DNA from: Bacteroidota bacterium
Lineage (GTDB): Bacteria; Bacteroidota; Ignavibacteria; Kapaibacteriales; HRBIN21
Length of the DNA: 64,000 nucleotides
NCBI GenBank assembly: GCA_030550275.1
Contig: JAUQPR010000011.1
Location: 1-64,000 of the forward strand
Direction: 5' to 3'
Translations under genes and position numbers: made by a program
In this document: piece by piece, positions 34,051 through 43,302 of the stretch
How the letters are laid out: the number at the start of each line of letters is the position of its first letter
Numbering within the stretch: position 1 is the stretch's first letter
The notes under the pieces: generated by a model
Databases searched by the model: none
What the model was told of the DNA's origin: nothing
Seen by the model: only the letters and a program-made list of their open reading frames with translations

Positions 34051-36035
34051 AACACGCCGCGATGTTGTTCCTTGTCGTGTGCGCGCTGGGGAGCGCGCAG
34101 CCGCGGAGTCCGTTGCAGGCAACGCTGCAACCGCAGCAACTGGAGCTGCGCCCCGGGGATACGGCAACCGTGTGGGTGGCACTGGAACTGCAGCCCGGCT
34201 GGTACACCTACGGGCTGGAACGCCGGCAAAACGAGGAGGGGATCGGTCCGGAGCCGCTGCAGTTGGAGGTTGGACCGGCTGAGCTCCTGCGGCGTGCCGG
34301 GCAGATCCGCGCTCCACGCCCTCGGCGGAAGTACGACGAGGGCTTCCAAATGGAGGTGGACTACTACGTCGGGCGAGTCCGATTCGGGCTGCCTGTACAG
34401 CTCCAGCCCGCGGTCACCCCGGGGGAGCATCGGGCGGTGGTCTCGGTGGTCTACCAGGTGTGTGATTCCACTCGGTGCTTGCCGCCGGACGAGTTGGTGC
34501 TGCCCTTGACCGTACGGGTTGTGCAGACCTCCGGTTCAGCCACAGGCTCGGAGGATACGGCAGCCAAGGTGAGCTCTCCGGAGGCGCCATCGGGGGCGGT
34601 GCAAGAGGGGGATGCAGGAGCGCGGGCTCCTGTGCAGCAGTCTGCTGCCCAGGAGAGCTCGGTGCAGGGCTCCGATGGAGCTGCGCTCAAGCAGCCCAGG
34701 AGCCTTTGGGCATTGCTTGCATTGGCGGCGGGGGCAGGTGCACTGGCGCTGCTGACGCCATGTGTGTTCCCGATGATCCCCATCACGGTCTCCTTCTTCA
34801 CCAAGCGAGCCGAGCGGCAACGGCGGCGGGCTCTGCGCGATGCTGTCCTCTACGCCCTGGGCATTGTGGTGACCTTTGTGGGGTTGGGGACGTTGCTGTC
34901 GCTGCTGTTCGGGGCAACGGGAATTCGGGACTTCGCAGCAGATCCCTGGGTCAATCTGCTCATCGCCGCAATCTTCATTGCCTTTGCGCTCAATCTGTTC
35001 GGGGCGTACGAGATTGTGCTGCCCGCTGGGGTGCTCAACCGGCTCAACCGAGCCTCCGAGCAGCATGGTACGCTTGGGGTGCTGCTCATGGGGCTGACCT
35101 TTTCGCTGACCTCCTTCACCTGCACCGTGCCCTTTGTGGGCTCGGCGCTGATTGCCCTGGCAAGCGGGGAGTGGTTCTACCCCATCGTCGGTATGCTGGG
35201 ATTTGCAACGGTCTTTGCTGCGCCGTTCTTCCTGTTGGCGCTCTTCCCGGCGGCGCTGATGCGGCTTCCGCGAGCCGGCGGCTGGATGAACAACCTCAAG
35301 GTCGTGATGGGGTTTCTGGAGCTGGCAGCGGCGGTCAAGTTCCTCAGCAACGCAGACCTGGTCTGGGGCTGGGGGCTCATCTCGCCGGAGCTGTTTCTGG
35401 CGTCGTGGGTGGTCTGCGGAGCGCTCATTACGGCGTATGTCCTGGGGCTGTTCCGGCTTCCGCATGATACGCCACTGGAGAGTGTGGGTCCGATTCGGGC
35501 GCTGGTGGCAGTCTTCTTCGGTACGCTGACGCTGTGGCTGGCAAGCGGGCTTTGGGGCGCGCGGCTGGGGGAGCTGGAGGCATTCCTTCCGCCGCGAGAT
35601 TACCACCGCCTACTGCAAGGAGCATCGGCACCATCGGGTGCCTCTACGGCGGCGCAGACCGAGCTGGAGTGGTACGAGGATCTCGAACAGGGGCTTGCCG
35701 AAGCGCGGCGGACGGGGCGACCAGTGTTCGTGGACTTTACGGGCTTCACCTGCACAAACTGCCGCTGGATGGAGCACAACATCTTCCCACAGCCGCGCAT
35801 TCGGGCATTGCTGGAGCAGATGGTGCGGGTGCGGCTCTTCACCGACCGGCGCACGGAGCCCTACCTTTCGAACAAGCGGCTGCAGCAGGAGCGCTTCGGT
35901 ACGATTGAGCTGCCCTTCTACGTGCTGCTTGCCCCCGATGGGAGCGTGATTGCGCGGGCAACCTTTACGCGCGACGTAGAGGAGTTCGAGCGCTTCCTCC
36001 GACAGGCGTTTGTGGCAAGAGCATCGGTGCAGTGA
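34047..36035 (+). CDS. dsbD: Thiol:disulfide interchange protein DsbD
   Basis: 662 residues, complete three-domain DsbD. Signal peptide MKHAAMLFLVVCALGSAQ. N-terminal alpha domain with the cysteine pair in QVCDSTRCLPP. After a variable Ser/Ala linker, a membrane domain of eight helices (about 225-500) with the essential cysteines in LTPCVFPMIPITVSFF and TSFTCTVPFVG. C-terminal thioredoxin-like gamma domain with CTNC (near residue 570). It carries electrons from cytoplasmic thioredoxin to periplasmic or cytochrome-maturation partners. Followed by M32 after 2 nt. Confidence 0.96.
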   Translation: MKHAAMLFLVVCALGSAQPRSPLQATLQPQQLELRPGDTATVWVALELQPGWYTYGLERRQNEEGIGPEPLQLEVGPAELLRRAGQIRAPRPRRKYDEGFQMEVDYYVGRVRFGLPVQLQPAVTPGEHRAVVSVVYQVCDSTRCLPPDELVLPLTVRVVQTSGSATGSEDTAAKVSSPEAPSGAVQEGDAGARAPVQQSAAQESSVQGSDGAALKQPRSLWALLALAAGAGALALLTPCVFPMIPITVSFFTKRAERQRRRALRDAVLYALGIVVTFVGLGTLLSLLFGATGIRDFAADPWVNLLIAAIFIAFALNLFGAYEIVLPAGVLNRLNRASEQHGTLGVLLMGLTFSLTSFTCTVPFVGSALIALASGEWFYPIVGMLGFATVFAAPFFLLALFPAALMRLPRAGGWMNNLKVVMGFLELAAAVKFLSNADLVWGWGLISPELFLASWVVCGALITAYVLGLFRLPHDTPLESVGPIRALVAVFFGTLTLWLASGLWGARLGELEAFLPPRDYHRLLQGASAPSGASTAAQTELEWYEDLEQGLAEARRTGRPVFVDFTGFTCTNCRWMEHNIFPQPRIRALLEQMVRVRLFTDRRTEPYLSNKRLQQERFGTIELPFYVLLAPDGSVIARATFTRDVEEFERFLRQAFVARASVQ

Positions 36036-36037
36036 CG

Positions 36038-37594
36038 ATGGCAGAGCTGCGGGTTGGACGGCGCGCCGTGCACAATTTCTGGCGCCAGTTGGAGGAGTTC
36101 TCCACGCAGTTCCGGCATCTGCGGGCGCTTGTGGCGCTGGCAGGATGGGACCAGGAGACCTACATGCCGCCGGGGGCGGCGCAGCGCCGTGCAGCACAGC
36201 TTGCAACCGCGCAGAAGCTGCTCCATCGCCATATGAACAGCACGGTGGCACGGCGGCTGGCGCTGCGGGCACACCAGATACTGCCGCTGCTGCCAGAGCG
36301 CAAGCAACGCATCGTGAGCTGCTTCCTGCGCGAGTATCGCCGCTACACTGCCCTTCCGGAGCAGTTGCTCGAGGAGCTCTCCTACGCACAGACGCTGGCA
36401 CTGGAGAGCTGGAAGCTTGCCCGCCGCGAGAGCGACTTTTCGCTCTTTGCGCCCTACCTCCAGCGCTTGCTGGAGCTCAAGCGCCAGCAGATTGAGTTCC
36501 TGGGCTACGAGGAGCATCCATACGATGCGCTGCTGGGGCTCTACGAGCCCGGGCTCCGGCTGTCGCGGCTGCAGCCGATGCTGCAGGAGTTGACCGTTGC
36601 TGTACGGCAGCTCCTCCAGTGGGTGCAGTCACGCCCAGTGCAGCCTTCGGACCGGCTACTGCACCAATCCATTCCGGCGGATGAGCAGTTGAACCTTGCC
36701 CGGATTGTCTGCCGGCAGATTGGCTTCGACGAGGGGCGCGGACGGCTGGATCTCTCGGCGCATCCGTTCTGCACGGCATTGGGTCCAAGCGATGTGCGCA
36801 TGACGACGCGCATTCACAGCGGCGATGCAAGCGTGTGCTTCTACAGCGTGCTGCACGAGCTGGGGCATGCCCTCTACGAGCAGGGCATCCCCGAGGAGCT
36901 CGCCGATAGCTTTGCGGGGGAAGCCGTTTCGATGGCAATCCACGAGTCGCAGTCGCTGCTGTGGGAGGACATCATCGGGCGCAGCCTGGCGTTCTGCCAG
37001 TGGCTGTTCCCGCTGTGGCAGGAGCGCTTCGGACGCTACGTCGGGGAGCAATGGGAGGGAGCCAGTGCCGAGGAGCTCTTCGGCGCGGTCAATCGAGTGC
37101 AGCCTTCGCTCATCCGCACCGAAGCCGATGAGGTGACCTACCATCTGCACATCCAGCTCCGGCTGGAGCTGGAGCTGGCGCTGCTTGCGGGTGAGCTCCG
37201 AGTCTGGGATCTCCCCGATGCCTGGAACGATGGGATGGAGCGCCTGCTGGGGATTCGCCCACGGGAGGACCGCAGCGGCTGCCTGCAGGATATCCACTGG
37301 GCGCTGGGCGATTTCGGCTACTTCCCCACCTACTCGTTGGGCAAGCTCGTGGCAGCGATCCTGTGGAAGCAGATGCAGCGCGAGCTTCCGGGGCTGGAGC
37401 AGCACATCTGCGCAGGGGAGTTCCAGCCCGTGCTCCAGTGGCTGCGCCGCACGGTGCACGAGAGCGCTCCGCTGGAGAATGGCCAGGAGCTGGTCCAGCG
37501 CATCGCGGGGGCAGAGCTGACAGTGGATGCCTTCGTAGAGTACATCACCGACAAGCTGCGGCGGGTCTACGGTGAACCGCTTCAGAGCCGGTAG
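36038..37594 (+). CDS. Metallocarboxypeptidase, M32 family
   Basis: 518 residues, typical length. Zinc-dependent carboxypeptidase Taq family. Catalytic HELGHALYEQG (H near 271), DVRMTTRIH (DxRxT motif), HPFCTALG (HPF motif) and HESQSLLWEDIIGRS all match. No signal peptide, so a cytosolic peptidase likely in peptide turnover. I use the ATG at 36038, not the GTG at 36032. Starts 2 nt after dsbD ends. Its 3' end overlaps the nitrilase gene by 13 nt in antisense. Confidence 0.95.
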   Translation: MAELRVGRRAVHNFWRQLEEFSTQFRHLRALVALAGWDQETYMPPGAAQRRAAQLATAQKLLHRHMNSTVARRLALRAHQILPLLPERKQRIVSCFLREYRRYTALPEQLLEELSYAQTLALESWKLARRESDFSLFAPYLQRLLELKRQQIEFLGYEEHPYDALLGLYEPGLRLSRLQPMLQELTVAVRQLLQWVQSRPVQPSDRLLHQSIPADEQLNLARIVCRQIGFDEGRGRLDLSAHPFCTALGPSDVRMTTRIHSGDASVCFYSVLHELGHALYEQGIPEELADSFAGEAVSMAIHESQSLLWEDIIGRSLAFCQWLFPLWQERFGRYVGEQWEGASAEELFGAVNRVQPSLIRTEADEVTYHLHIQLRLELELALLAGELRVWDLPDAWNDGMERLLGIRPREDRSGCLQDIHWALGDFGYFPTYSLGKLVAAILWKQMQRELPGLEQHICAGEFQPVLQWLRRTVHESAPLENGQELVQRIAGAELTVDAFVEYITDKLRRVYGEPLQSR

Positions 37595-38385
37595 TGTTCC
37601 GGGCGGCGGTCGGCGAAGATATCGTCGAGCGGATCGAAGGCTTTGTTGCGGGTGTGCGTGGGTTCGATTTCGGCGATGAGCACGGTTGTATCATCGGCGC
37701 CGGCGCGGCACAGCGTGGCGCCGGTGTAGCTGTAGATGGCGGATTCACCGCGGAAGGTGAGCTGTTCGCCGTTGCGCTCTTCGCTCCCAGTACGGTTGGC
37801 AAGCGCCAGGTAGACCTTGTTCTCCAGCGCCCGCACGGGCATGACCATGCGCCAGGCGTCGGTGACCAGGTTCGCCGGGCAGGCGATGAGGTCAGCTCCC
37901 TGCAGCGCCAGGGTACGGGCAGCCTCTGGGAAGCGCCAATCGTAGCAGATCATCGTGCCGATGCGCACGTCCCAGCGGGGGTAGTGGACGACGAAGAAGC
38001 CCGTGTCCCCGGGGTCGAAGCAGAGCTTTTCCTTGTAGAACAGGTGCGTCTTGCGGTAGACCCGGCGCTCGTTGGGTTCGGGGAGGAGCAGCGCGGCGGA
38101 GTTGTAGAGCCGGTCCCCATGCCGTTCGGCGAAGCCGAGGATGAGGAGCTGCCCGCGCCAGCATGCCTCGCGGTGGAGGCGCTCCAGCGTTGGTCCATCC
38201 AGCGGTTCAGCGTAGGCAGCCACCTCGTCGCGCGATTGGAAGAAGTATCCTGTGGTTGCCAGCTCCGGTAGCACGACGATGTGCGCCGGCTGTGCCCAAT
38301 CCAGCAGCGAGAGGATGGTCGCCAGATTGCGTTGGGGGTCAGCAAAGCGCGGCGCAAATTGTACGACGGCGACTCGCAGCAGCAT
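37582..38385 (-). CDS. Carbon-nitrogen hydrolase (nitrilase superfamily)
   Basis: 267 residues. The catalytic triad of the superfamily is visible: E41 in LPELATTGY, K112 in YRKTHLF and C147 in ICYDWRFPE. GFAERHGDRLYNSAALL precedes the lysine as usual. Members hydrolyse omega-amides, carbamoyl groups or, rarely, nitriles; the Cys context (CYDWRFPE) is typical of amidase-type rather than true nitrilase members. Monocistronic, with an exact TATATTTG element (38410-38417) about 25 nt upstream. No substrate can be assigned from context. Confidence 0.9.
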   Translation of the reverse strand: MLLRVAVVQFAPRFADPQRNLATILSLLDWAQPAHIVVLPELATTGYFFQSRDEVAAYAEPLDGPTLERLHREACWRGQLLILGFAERHGDRLYNSAALLLPEPNERRVYRKTHLFYKEKLCFDPGDTGFFVVHYPRWDVRIGTMICYDWRFPEAARTLALQGADLIACPANLVTDAWRMVMPVRALENKVYLALANRTGSEERNGEQLTFRGESAIYSYTGATLCRAGADDTTVLIAEIEPTHTRNKAFDPLDDIFADRRPEHYRL

Positions 38386-38409
38386 TGCAGAGACACGCGT
38401 GATTGGGCG

Positions 38410-38417
38410 CAAATATA
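38410..38417 (-). promoter_or_regulatory. TATATTTG -7 element for the nitrilase-family gene
   Basis: Exact TAnnTTTG match on the minus strand, about 25 nt before the nitrilase ATG at 38385, in a 91-bp divergent gap that also holds the asd element. Confidence 0.55.
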
Positions 38418-38441
38418 CGCCGGAGCGGAGCGCCGGTGCGG

Positions 38442-38449
38442 TATTTTTG
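38442..38449 (+). promoter_or_regulatory. TATTTTTG -7 element for asd and downstream genes
   Basis: Exact TAnnTTTG match ending 27 nt before the asd ATG at 38477. The spacing equals that of the dsbD operon and sppA elements. No -33 TTTG visible upstream. Confidence 0.55.
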
Positions 38450-38476
38450 CAGCGTGCCCTGGAATGCCACCGCAGC

Positions 38477-39466
38477 ATGGCTGTTGGGGTTGCCATCGTT
38501 GGAGCAACGGGGTTGGTCGGACGGACCCTCTTGCGCCTGCTCCATGAGCGGCGCTTTCCTGTGCGGGAGCTGCGCCTGTTTGCTTCGGAGCGCTCTGCGG
38601 GGACGGTGCTGGAGTGGTGTGGAGAGCGGCTGCGGGTGGAGCGCTTCGCGCCGGAGCGGTTGCGGGGGCTGGAGCTGTCGTTGTGGTCGGCGGGGGCGGA
38701 GTTGAGCCGCCAGTACGCCTGGGAGGTGGCACGCCGGGATTGCCTTGTGGTGGACAACAGCAGTGCCTGGCGGGCGCATCCGGAGGTGCCGCTGGTGGTG
38801 CCGGAGGTCAATCCTGAGGCGCTGCAGCAGCACCGCGGGGTGATTGCCAACCCCAACTGCGTGGTGATTCCGCTCACGATGCTGCTCAAGCCGATTCTGC
38901 AGCGGTGGGGCATTCGCCGGGTTGTGGTGGCAACGTACCAGTCCATCAGCGGTGCTGGGCAGCGCGGGATCGAACAGCTCCAGGCGGAGTTGCGCGGCGA
39001 GGAACCGCCCGTGCGGGTGGCGCCTTGGGGTATCGCCTTCACGACAGCCTTCCACCGGCTGGACGCCGAAGGATGGAGCGAGGAGGAGCGCAAGGTCGTT
39101 GCCGAAACGCGCCGTATCCTTGGGCAGCCGCAGCTGCCGATTACCGCAACGTGCGTGCGCTTGCCAACCCTGGGAGCCCATGCCGAAGCCGTGTGGGTTG
39201 AAACCGAGCAGCAGCCCGAGCTTGAGATGCTGCGCCGGCATCTCGGACAGCAGCCGGGGATGGTGGTGCTGGATGAGCCAGCAGCGCAACGCTATCCGCA
39301 TCCGGCGCAGGCACGGGGCAGCGACAGCGTCTACATCGGGCGCTTGCGGCGGGATGATTCCGTGCCCGCCGGCATCATCGGCTGGATCGTTGCCGACAAC
39401 ATCCGCAAAGGGGCGGCAACGAACGCCGTGCAGATTGCGGAGTTGCTCCTCTTCGGCGGGCACTGA
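38477..39466 (+). CDS. asd: Aspartate-semialdehyde dehydrogenase
   Basis: 329 residues. Reduces aspartyl-phosphate to aspartate semialdehyde with NADPH, feeding lysine/DAP, threonine and methionine synthesis. N-terminal nucleotide motif GATGLVGRTLL, catalytic cysteine C128 in NPNCVVIP, YQSISGAGQRGIEQL, and the RLPTLGAHAEAVWVE segment with the substrate-binding R and H. C-terminal SVPAGIIGWIVADNIRKGAATNAVQIAE is typical. The stop overlaps the next ATG (TGATG), coupling a metabolic gene to an exported T9SS protein. Confidence 0.96.
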   Translation: MAVGVAIVGATGLVGRTLLRLLHERRFPVRELRLFASERSAGTVLEWCGERLRVERFAPERLRGLELSLWSAGAELSRQYAWEVARRDCLVVDNSSAWRAHPEVPLVVPEVNPEALQQHRGVIANPNCVVIPLTMLLKPILQRWGIRRVVVATYQSISGAGQRGIEQLQAELRGEEPPVRVAPWGIAFTTAFHRLDAEGWSEEERKVVAETRRILGQPQLPITATCVRLPTLGAHAEAVWVETEQQPELEMLRRHLGQQPGMVVLDEPAAQRYPHPAQARGSDSVYIGRLRRDDSVPAGIIGWIVADNIRKGAATNAVQIAELLLFGGH

Positions 39467-41691
39467 TGCGGATGGGGCTGGGGCTGTGCGGCGTGCTGGT
39501 GAGCGCATTGCTTCGAGCGCAATCGGTGGATATTGTGCTCGACCCGGCAGATCCGGCACGCGATACGCTCGATTTCGGCGCAACGCTGTTGGACCGCCCG
39601 GTGCTGCGCCCGGTGTACCTGCGCAATTTCAGCTCCGAGACGCTGCAGGTGCCGCAACGGGTGATCCCGTACTTCTCCGTCGAGCGCATACCGGACCAGG
39701 GCGAGCTCGACTTCTTGGAGTTTGACCTTGCCGACCCACCGGGATTCCCCATCGAGGTGCCCCCGCAGACGGTGCGGCGGATACAGCTGCACTTCCGCGC
39801 CATTCCCCAACTGTATCCGCTGGGGCTCAAGCAGGCATATCTGCGGCTGAGCTTGCGCAGTGCTGCCGATACCAGCCGCGAGCTGGCTCGCCGGACCTTT
39901 GTGCTGCGGGGCTTCAAAGAGCGCGTGGAGCTGGAACTTCAGCCCTCGCTGTTATGGCTTGACAGCGTCTTTGTCGGCGCCGCTGCGCAGAGGCAGCTCC
40001 AGCTCCGCGTTCAGGTACCGGCGGCGGTGGATACGCTGCTTCCCTTCCGCACAGAGCTCCGCTACCGGAGTGGGGGCTATCCGGGGCAGGATGAGCTGCA
40101 TCTGGAGCCGCTCCAGGGGCAGTTCCCCATCACGCCACATGCGGTGGTGCCGTTGCGGGTGGAGTACCGTCCACTGGACCGCGATGCCGATACGGTGGAG
40201 CTGCGCCTACTGTATTTGCCGTATGCAGGAGCGCTTCCGGACACGGTGCGCGCACTGCTCGTTGGCGTGGGAGTGGAACACCGCTGGGAGTGGGAGATGG
40301 AACGCTCCGACGGAGTGCGGCAGGTGGGCGATACGCTCGACTTCGGCGGTGTTGCGGTGGGGATGGAGCGGGAAGCGGTGCTGCGGCTCCGCAACGGTGG
40401 CAACTACCGCTTCCACGCTGCCGATACGCTTCTGGAGGAGCTCTCTGCCGGGTCGGCGGCGTTTGAGGTGGCTCCGCACCCATTTCCCGATAGCGGGATT
40501 GCCCCGGGCGGGGAGCTTCGGCTGCGTATCCGATTCCGTCCACAGCAGGCGGGGCTGATGCAGGTACGCTACCTCTTGCGCAGCGATATCGCCCAACGCA
40601 TCGTTGGAGCCCCTGCAGAGGCGCGCTTCTGGAGCATCGTCCTGCGCGGCGTTGGGATTGCCCCGCGATTGGAGCTGGTGCCTGCAGCGGTGCAAGGGGA
40701 GCTGCTGTGGTCGCCCGACTGCCCTCGCGCGTGGGAGCAGCCGCTTGAGCTGCGGAACACTGGCACAGCTCCGCTCCAGATTGACAGCGCCTGGGTTGCT
40801 CGCGGTGCCGTGGAGTTGGAGTTCCCGCCGCTTCCGTTGCAGTTGCAGCCAGGGCAGGTCAGTGCTGCTGCGCGTCTCCGCTCGGTGCCAACGCAGTGGG
40901 GATGGGTTGAGGACACGGTGTGGCTGCGCACGAATCAACCGGGAAGGGCGCTGGTGCCGCTTGTGGTGCGCCTGCAGGTGAAAGCACCTCCGACGATTGC
41001 GCTGCGTCTGCCGCAGGAGCTGCGTGTCAAGCCCGGTCGCCGCATCTCCGTCCCTGTCCTCGTCGGGGAGCTGCCGCAGGGTGTTGCCCGCTGCCGGCTG
41101 GTGCTGGTGTACGAGCCCACGCTGCTGCGGTGGGATGGACTCAGTACTGACGGCACCGCGCTGGAGGGCGCCCAACTGCAGCAAGCCAGGGAGGACACGC
41201 CCGGGGTGTTCGTGCTGGAGGCGGTGCAGCCGTACGGGGTATTCCCCCAGCGCGCGGAGCTGGTGCGGGTGCATTTCCGCACCTTCCTGGGGCAGCATGT
41301 GCGTTCGCCGTTGCTGCTGCAGCAGGTGCAGTTCGGCGACAGCGCGTGCAGGAGCCTCTTCCCTGCCACCGCTACGGCAGGGCAGGTGCTGATGGATTCT
41401 GTGTGCGGGTTGACCGAGAAGCTGCTTCCGCAGCGCGCGCTCCGCCTGGAGGTGATGCCAAATCCAGCCCACGGGGAGCTGCTGCTGGAATACGAGCTGC
41501 CGCTCGATGGCGAAGCGGCGCTGGAGCTGTACGATGCCCGGGGACGCTTGGTGCAGACACTCGCTGCGGGCTGGCATGCTCGCGGGGTCCATCGCCGTGC
41601 GGTGAGCGTGGCTGCGCTGCCGACGGGACAGTACTTCTGCCGACTGCGCTTTGCGGGGGCTGAGCGGGTTCAACCGCTGCAACTGCGCTGA
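39466..41691 (+). CDS. Exported multi-domain protein with ASH-like and cohesin-like domains and a T9SS sorting domain
   Basis: 741 residues with an N-terminal signal peptide (cleavage near LLRAQS). Two ASH-like immunoglobulin segments are recognisable by the LDFG opening (DTLDFGATLLDRPVLRPVYL; DTLDFGGVAVGMEREAVLRL) and closing GVG strand. Residues about 505-640 resemble a cohesin-type beta-sandwich (APPTIALRLPQELRVKPGRRISVPV...). The last 80 residues are a type A Por sorting domain: VMPNPAHGELLLEYEL, ALELYDARGRLVQTL and the ending LPTGQYFCRLRF...PLQLR. This means secretion by T9SS to the surface. It shares its plan with the 1561-residue protein at 58.5 kb. Confidence 0.85.
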   Translation: MRMGLGLCGVLVSALLRAQSVDIVLDPADPARDTLDFGATLLDRPVLRPVYLRNFSSETLQVPQRVIPYFSVERIPDQGELDFLEFDLADPPGFPIEVPPQTVRRIQLHFRAIPQLYPLGLKQAYLRLSLRSAADTSRELARRTFVLRGFKERVELELQPSLLWLDSVFVGAAAQRQLQLRVQVPAAVDTLLPFRTELRYRSGGYPGQDELHLEPLQGQFPITPHAVVPLRVEYRPLDRDADTVELRLLYLPYAGALPDTVRALLVGVGVEHRWEWEMERSDGVRQVGDTLDFGGVAVGMEREAVLRLRNGGNYRFHAADTLLEELSAGSAAFEVAPHPFPDSGIAPGGELRLRIRFRPQQAGLMQVRYLLRSDIAQRIVGAPAEARFWSIVLRGVGIAPRLELVPAAVQGELLWSPDCPRAWEQPLELRNTGTAPLQIDSAWVARGAVELEFPPLPLQLQPGQVSAAARLRSVPTQWGWVEDTVWLRTNQPGRALVPLVVRLQVKAPPTIALRLPQELRVKPGRRISVPVLVGELPQGVARCRLVLVYEPTLLRWDGLSTDGTALEGAQLQQAREDTPGVFVLEAVQPYGVFPQRAELVRVHFRTFLGQHVRSPLLLQQVQFGDSACRSLFPATATAGQVLMDSVCGLTEKLLPQRALRLEVMPNPAHGELLLEYELPLDGEAALELYDARGRLVQTLAAGWHARGVHRRAVSVAALPTGQYFCRLRFAGAERVQPLQLR

Positions 41692-42464
41692 TGCGCGCCT
41701 GCGGTGCCGCCTTCGGTGCGCTGGTGCTGCCGGTGGTGCTGTGGGCGCAGGGCTTCCAATGGGAGCTGTCACCGCGCTTGCCTGTGCCGGCACCGGTGCT
41801 GTTTATCGGCGCCGGGGCGCATGGGGCCTGGGTAAGCCACCTTTCGGCATTGGAGGCAATCGAGGATGGACTCAGTTGCGCAACCTACCGCAGTGGAGAC
41901 GGGATGCATGCGGTGGCGGGAGCCTACGCCGAATGGTGGTACGCCCCGGAGAGCGCTCTCCGGCTTGCACTGCTTGCCGGCGCTTCGCAAGCGGTGCTGC
42001 GGGCACCTGCTGAGCCGCTCCCGCTGGCGGATGGACGGCAACTGCGCACGGAGTACCAGTTGCAAATGCGCTTGCTCGTGGCTCGTGCTGAGGCGCTGGG
42101 GAAGCTGCGGCTGAGGGATAAGCTCTGGGTTGCCCTCGGTGCCTGGGTGGGGCTCCAGTGGCGGCTGCAGGAGGAGCAGTGGGAACGGGTGCTGGAGCCG
42201 GAGGACTACGTGTTTCAGACCACTCCGCCGGCTCGGGAGCGTCGGCTGAGCCGAGCCCAGTCCGTGGGGGTGCGTCCGTACGGGGTGGGTGTGCTCCTGC
42301 GGTTGGGGCTGGATGCTCCGCTGGCGCGGCTGACACCGGTTTACGCTGCACCGGCGCTATCGGTGGGGATATCGCTGCTGAGCCTCGCACGGAGCGCGGC
42401 ATGGTCCCGCTGGGAGCTCGGCGTTGAGTTGCCGGTCCTGTGGGGAATCCGCTCAGGACACTAA
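41691..42464 (+). CDS. Exported protein, probable outer-membrane barrel
   Basis: 257 residues with signal peptide MRACGAAFGALVLPVVLWAQ. Strand-like alternation (FQWELSPRLPVPAPVLFIGAG, SALRLALLAGASQAVL, EYQLQMRLLVARAEA, LWVALGAWVGLQWRL, GVGVLLRLGLDA, RWELGVELPVLWG) suggests a 10-12-strand barrel. The family is not recognised. Its ATG overlaps the previous stop (TGATG), so it is translated together with the T9SS cargo and could be its outer-membrane partner, by inference from position only. Confidence 0.7.
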   Translation: MRACGAAFGALVLPVVLWAQGFQWELSPRLPVPAPVLFIGAGAHGAWVSHLSALEAIEDGLSCATYRSGDGMHAVAGAYAEWWYAPESALRLALLAGASQAVLRAPAEPLPLADGRQLRTEYQLQMRLLVARAEALGKLRLRDKLWVALGAWVGLQWRLQEEQWERVLEPEDYVFQTTPPARERRLSRAQSVGVRPYGVGVLLRLGLDAPLARLTPVYAAPALSVGISLLSLARSAAWSRWELGVELPVLWGIRSGH

Positions 42465-42527
42465 AGCCGCTTGTCGCTGCGTCATTGCCACCGCATCGGG
42501 CAAGTGCAATACCAAGGAGGGAGTCCA

Positions 42528-43235
42528 ATGCTGTGGCGCTGGAGCATCGCCGTTGCTGTGTGCACTCTCTCGGCGCTGGCGCAGCCGAAGCTGGAGATTG
42601 TGGGAGGCGATACGTACGATTGGGGTAAGGTCGGTCCCAAGGACGATCCGCTCAAAGCCAAGATCACACTGCGCAATGCCGGCACGGAGGTGCTCAAGAT
42701 CGAGCGGGTGCAGCCCGGCTGCGGCTGTACGACTGCTCCACTGGACAAGACCGAGCTGCGCCCTGGCGAGACAGCAACCATGGATGTCACCCTGCGCGTC
42801 GGTGGGGCAACGGGTCCGGTAACCAAGAGCGTGGCGATCTACTCCAACGACCCCAGTGCGCCGACGAAGATGTTGTGGCTCAAAGCCGAGGTCGTGCGCC
42901 CGCTGGCGTTTATGCCGGCGCAGTACTTTGTCTTCACCGACATGCGCGTTGGGCAGGAGTCCAAAGCGGTGCTGACGCTCAAGAACATGTCGCAGCAGGA
43001 GGTGACGCTCTACGATATCGAGACCACGCCGGGGCTCCAGCTCAATCTGAGCAAGCGCACGGTGCTCAAGCCGGGGCAGCAGATCGAGCTGATTGCCCGG
43101 GTGACGCCACAGCAGAAGGGCTACTACAGCGCCATGGTGCGCATGAAGACGACGCACCCGGAGTACCCGACACTGGAGATTCCGGTGTACGGGAACGTGC
43201 TTGAGGCCAGCTCGCCGGTATTCAATCCGCGGTAA
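42528..43235 (+). CDS. Exported DUF1573-domain protein
   Basis: 235 residues with signal peptide MLWRWSIAVAVCTLSALAQ. Residues 30-120 are a DUF1573 domain: DWGKVGPKDDPLKAKITLRN, then the family's CGC motif in VQPGCGCTTAP and ELRPGETATMDVTLR. A second, beta-rich domain (about 125-225) follows. Function unknown; the family is common in Bacteroidota envelopes. It has an unusually complete Shine-Dalgarno for this window, AAGGAGG (42514-42520), 7 nt before the ATG. Others here mostly lack one, so I chose this start. Confidence 0.9.
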   Translation: MLWRWSIAVAVCTLSALAQPKLEIVGGDTYDWGKVGPKDDPLKAKITLRNAGTEVLKIERVQPGCGCTTAPLDKTELRPGETATMDVTLRVGGATGPVTKSVAIYSNDPSAPTKMLWLKAEVVRPLAFMPAQYFVFTDMRVGQESKAVLTLKNMSQQEVTLYDIETTPGLQLNLSKRTVLKPGQQIELIARVTPQQKGYYSAMVRMKTTHPEYPTLEIPVYGNVLEASSPVFNPR

Positions 43236-43244
43236 CCGGCGAAT

Positions 43245-43302
43245 GGGCGTGCAGGCACGCCCAATGGGGCGGGGATGCTGCGGCGGTGGCATCTCCCGCC
43301 CC
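43245..43302 (+). other. Two consecutive strong hairpins upstream of the 43303 gene
   Basis: The first hairpin pairs GGGCGTG with CACGCCC around CAGG (43245-43262). The second pairs GGGGCGGGGATGC (43266-43278) with GCATCTCCCGCCCC (43289-43302) with one bulge, and its 3' arm runs up to the ATG at 43303. No T-run follows either, so these are not classic terminators. The second arm covers the start codon's upstream region and would block ribosome access when formed. Confidence 0.6.
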
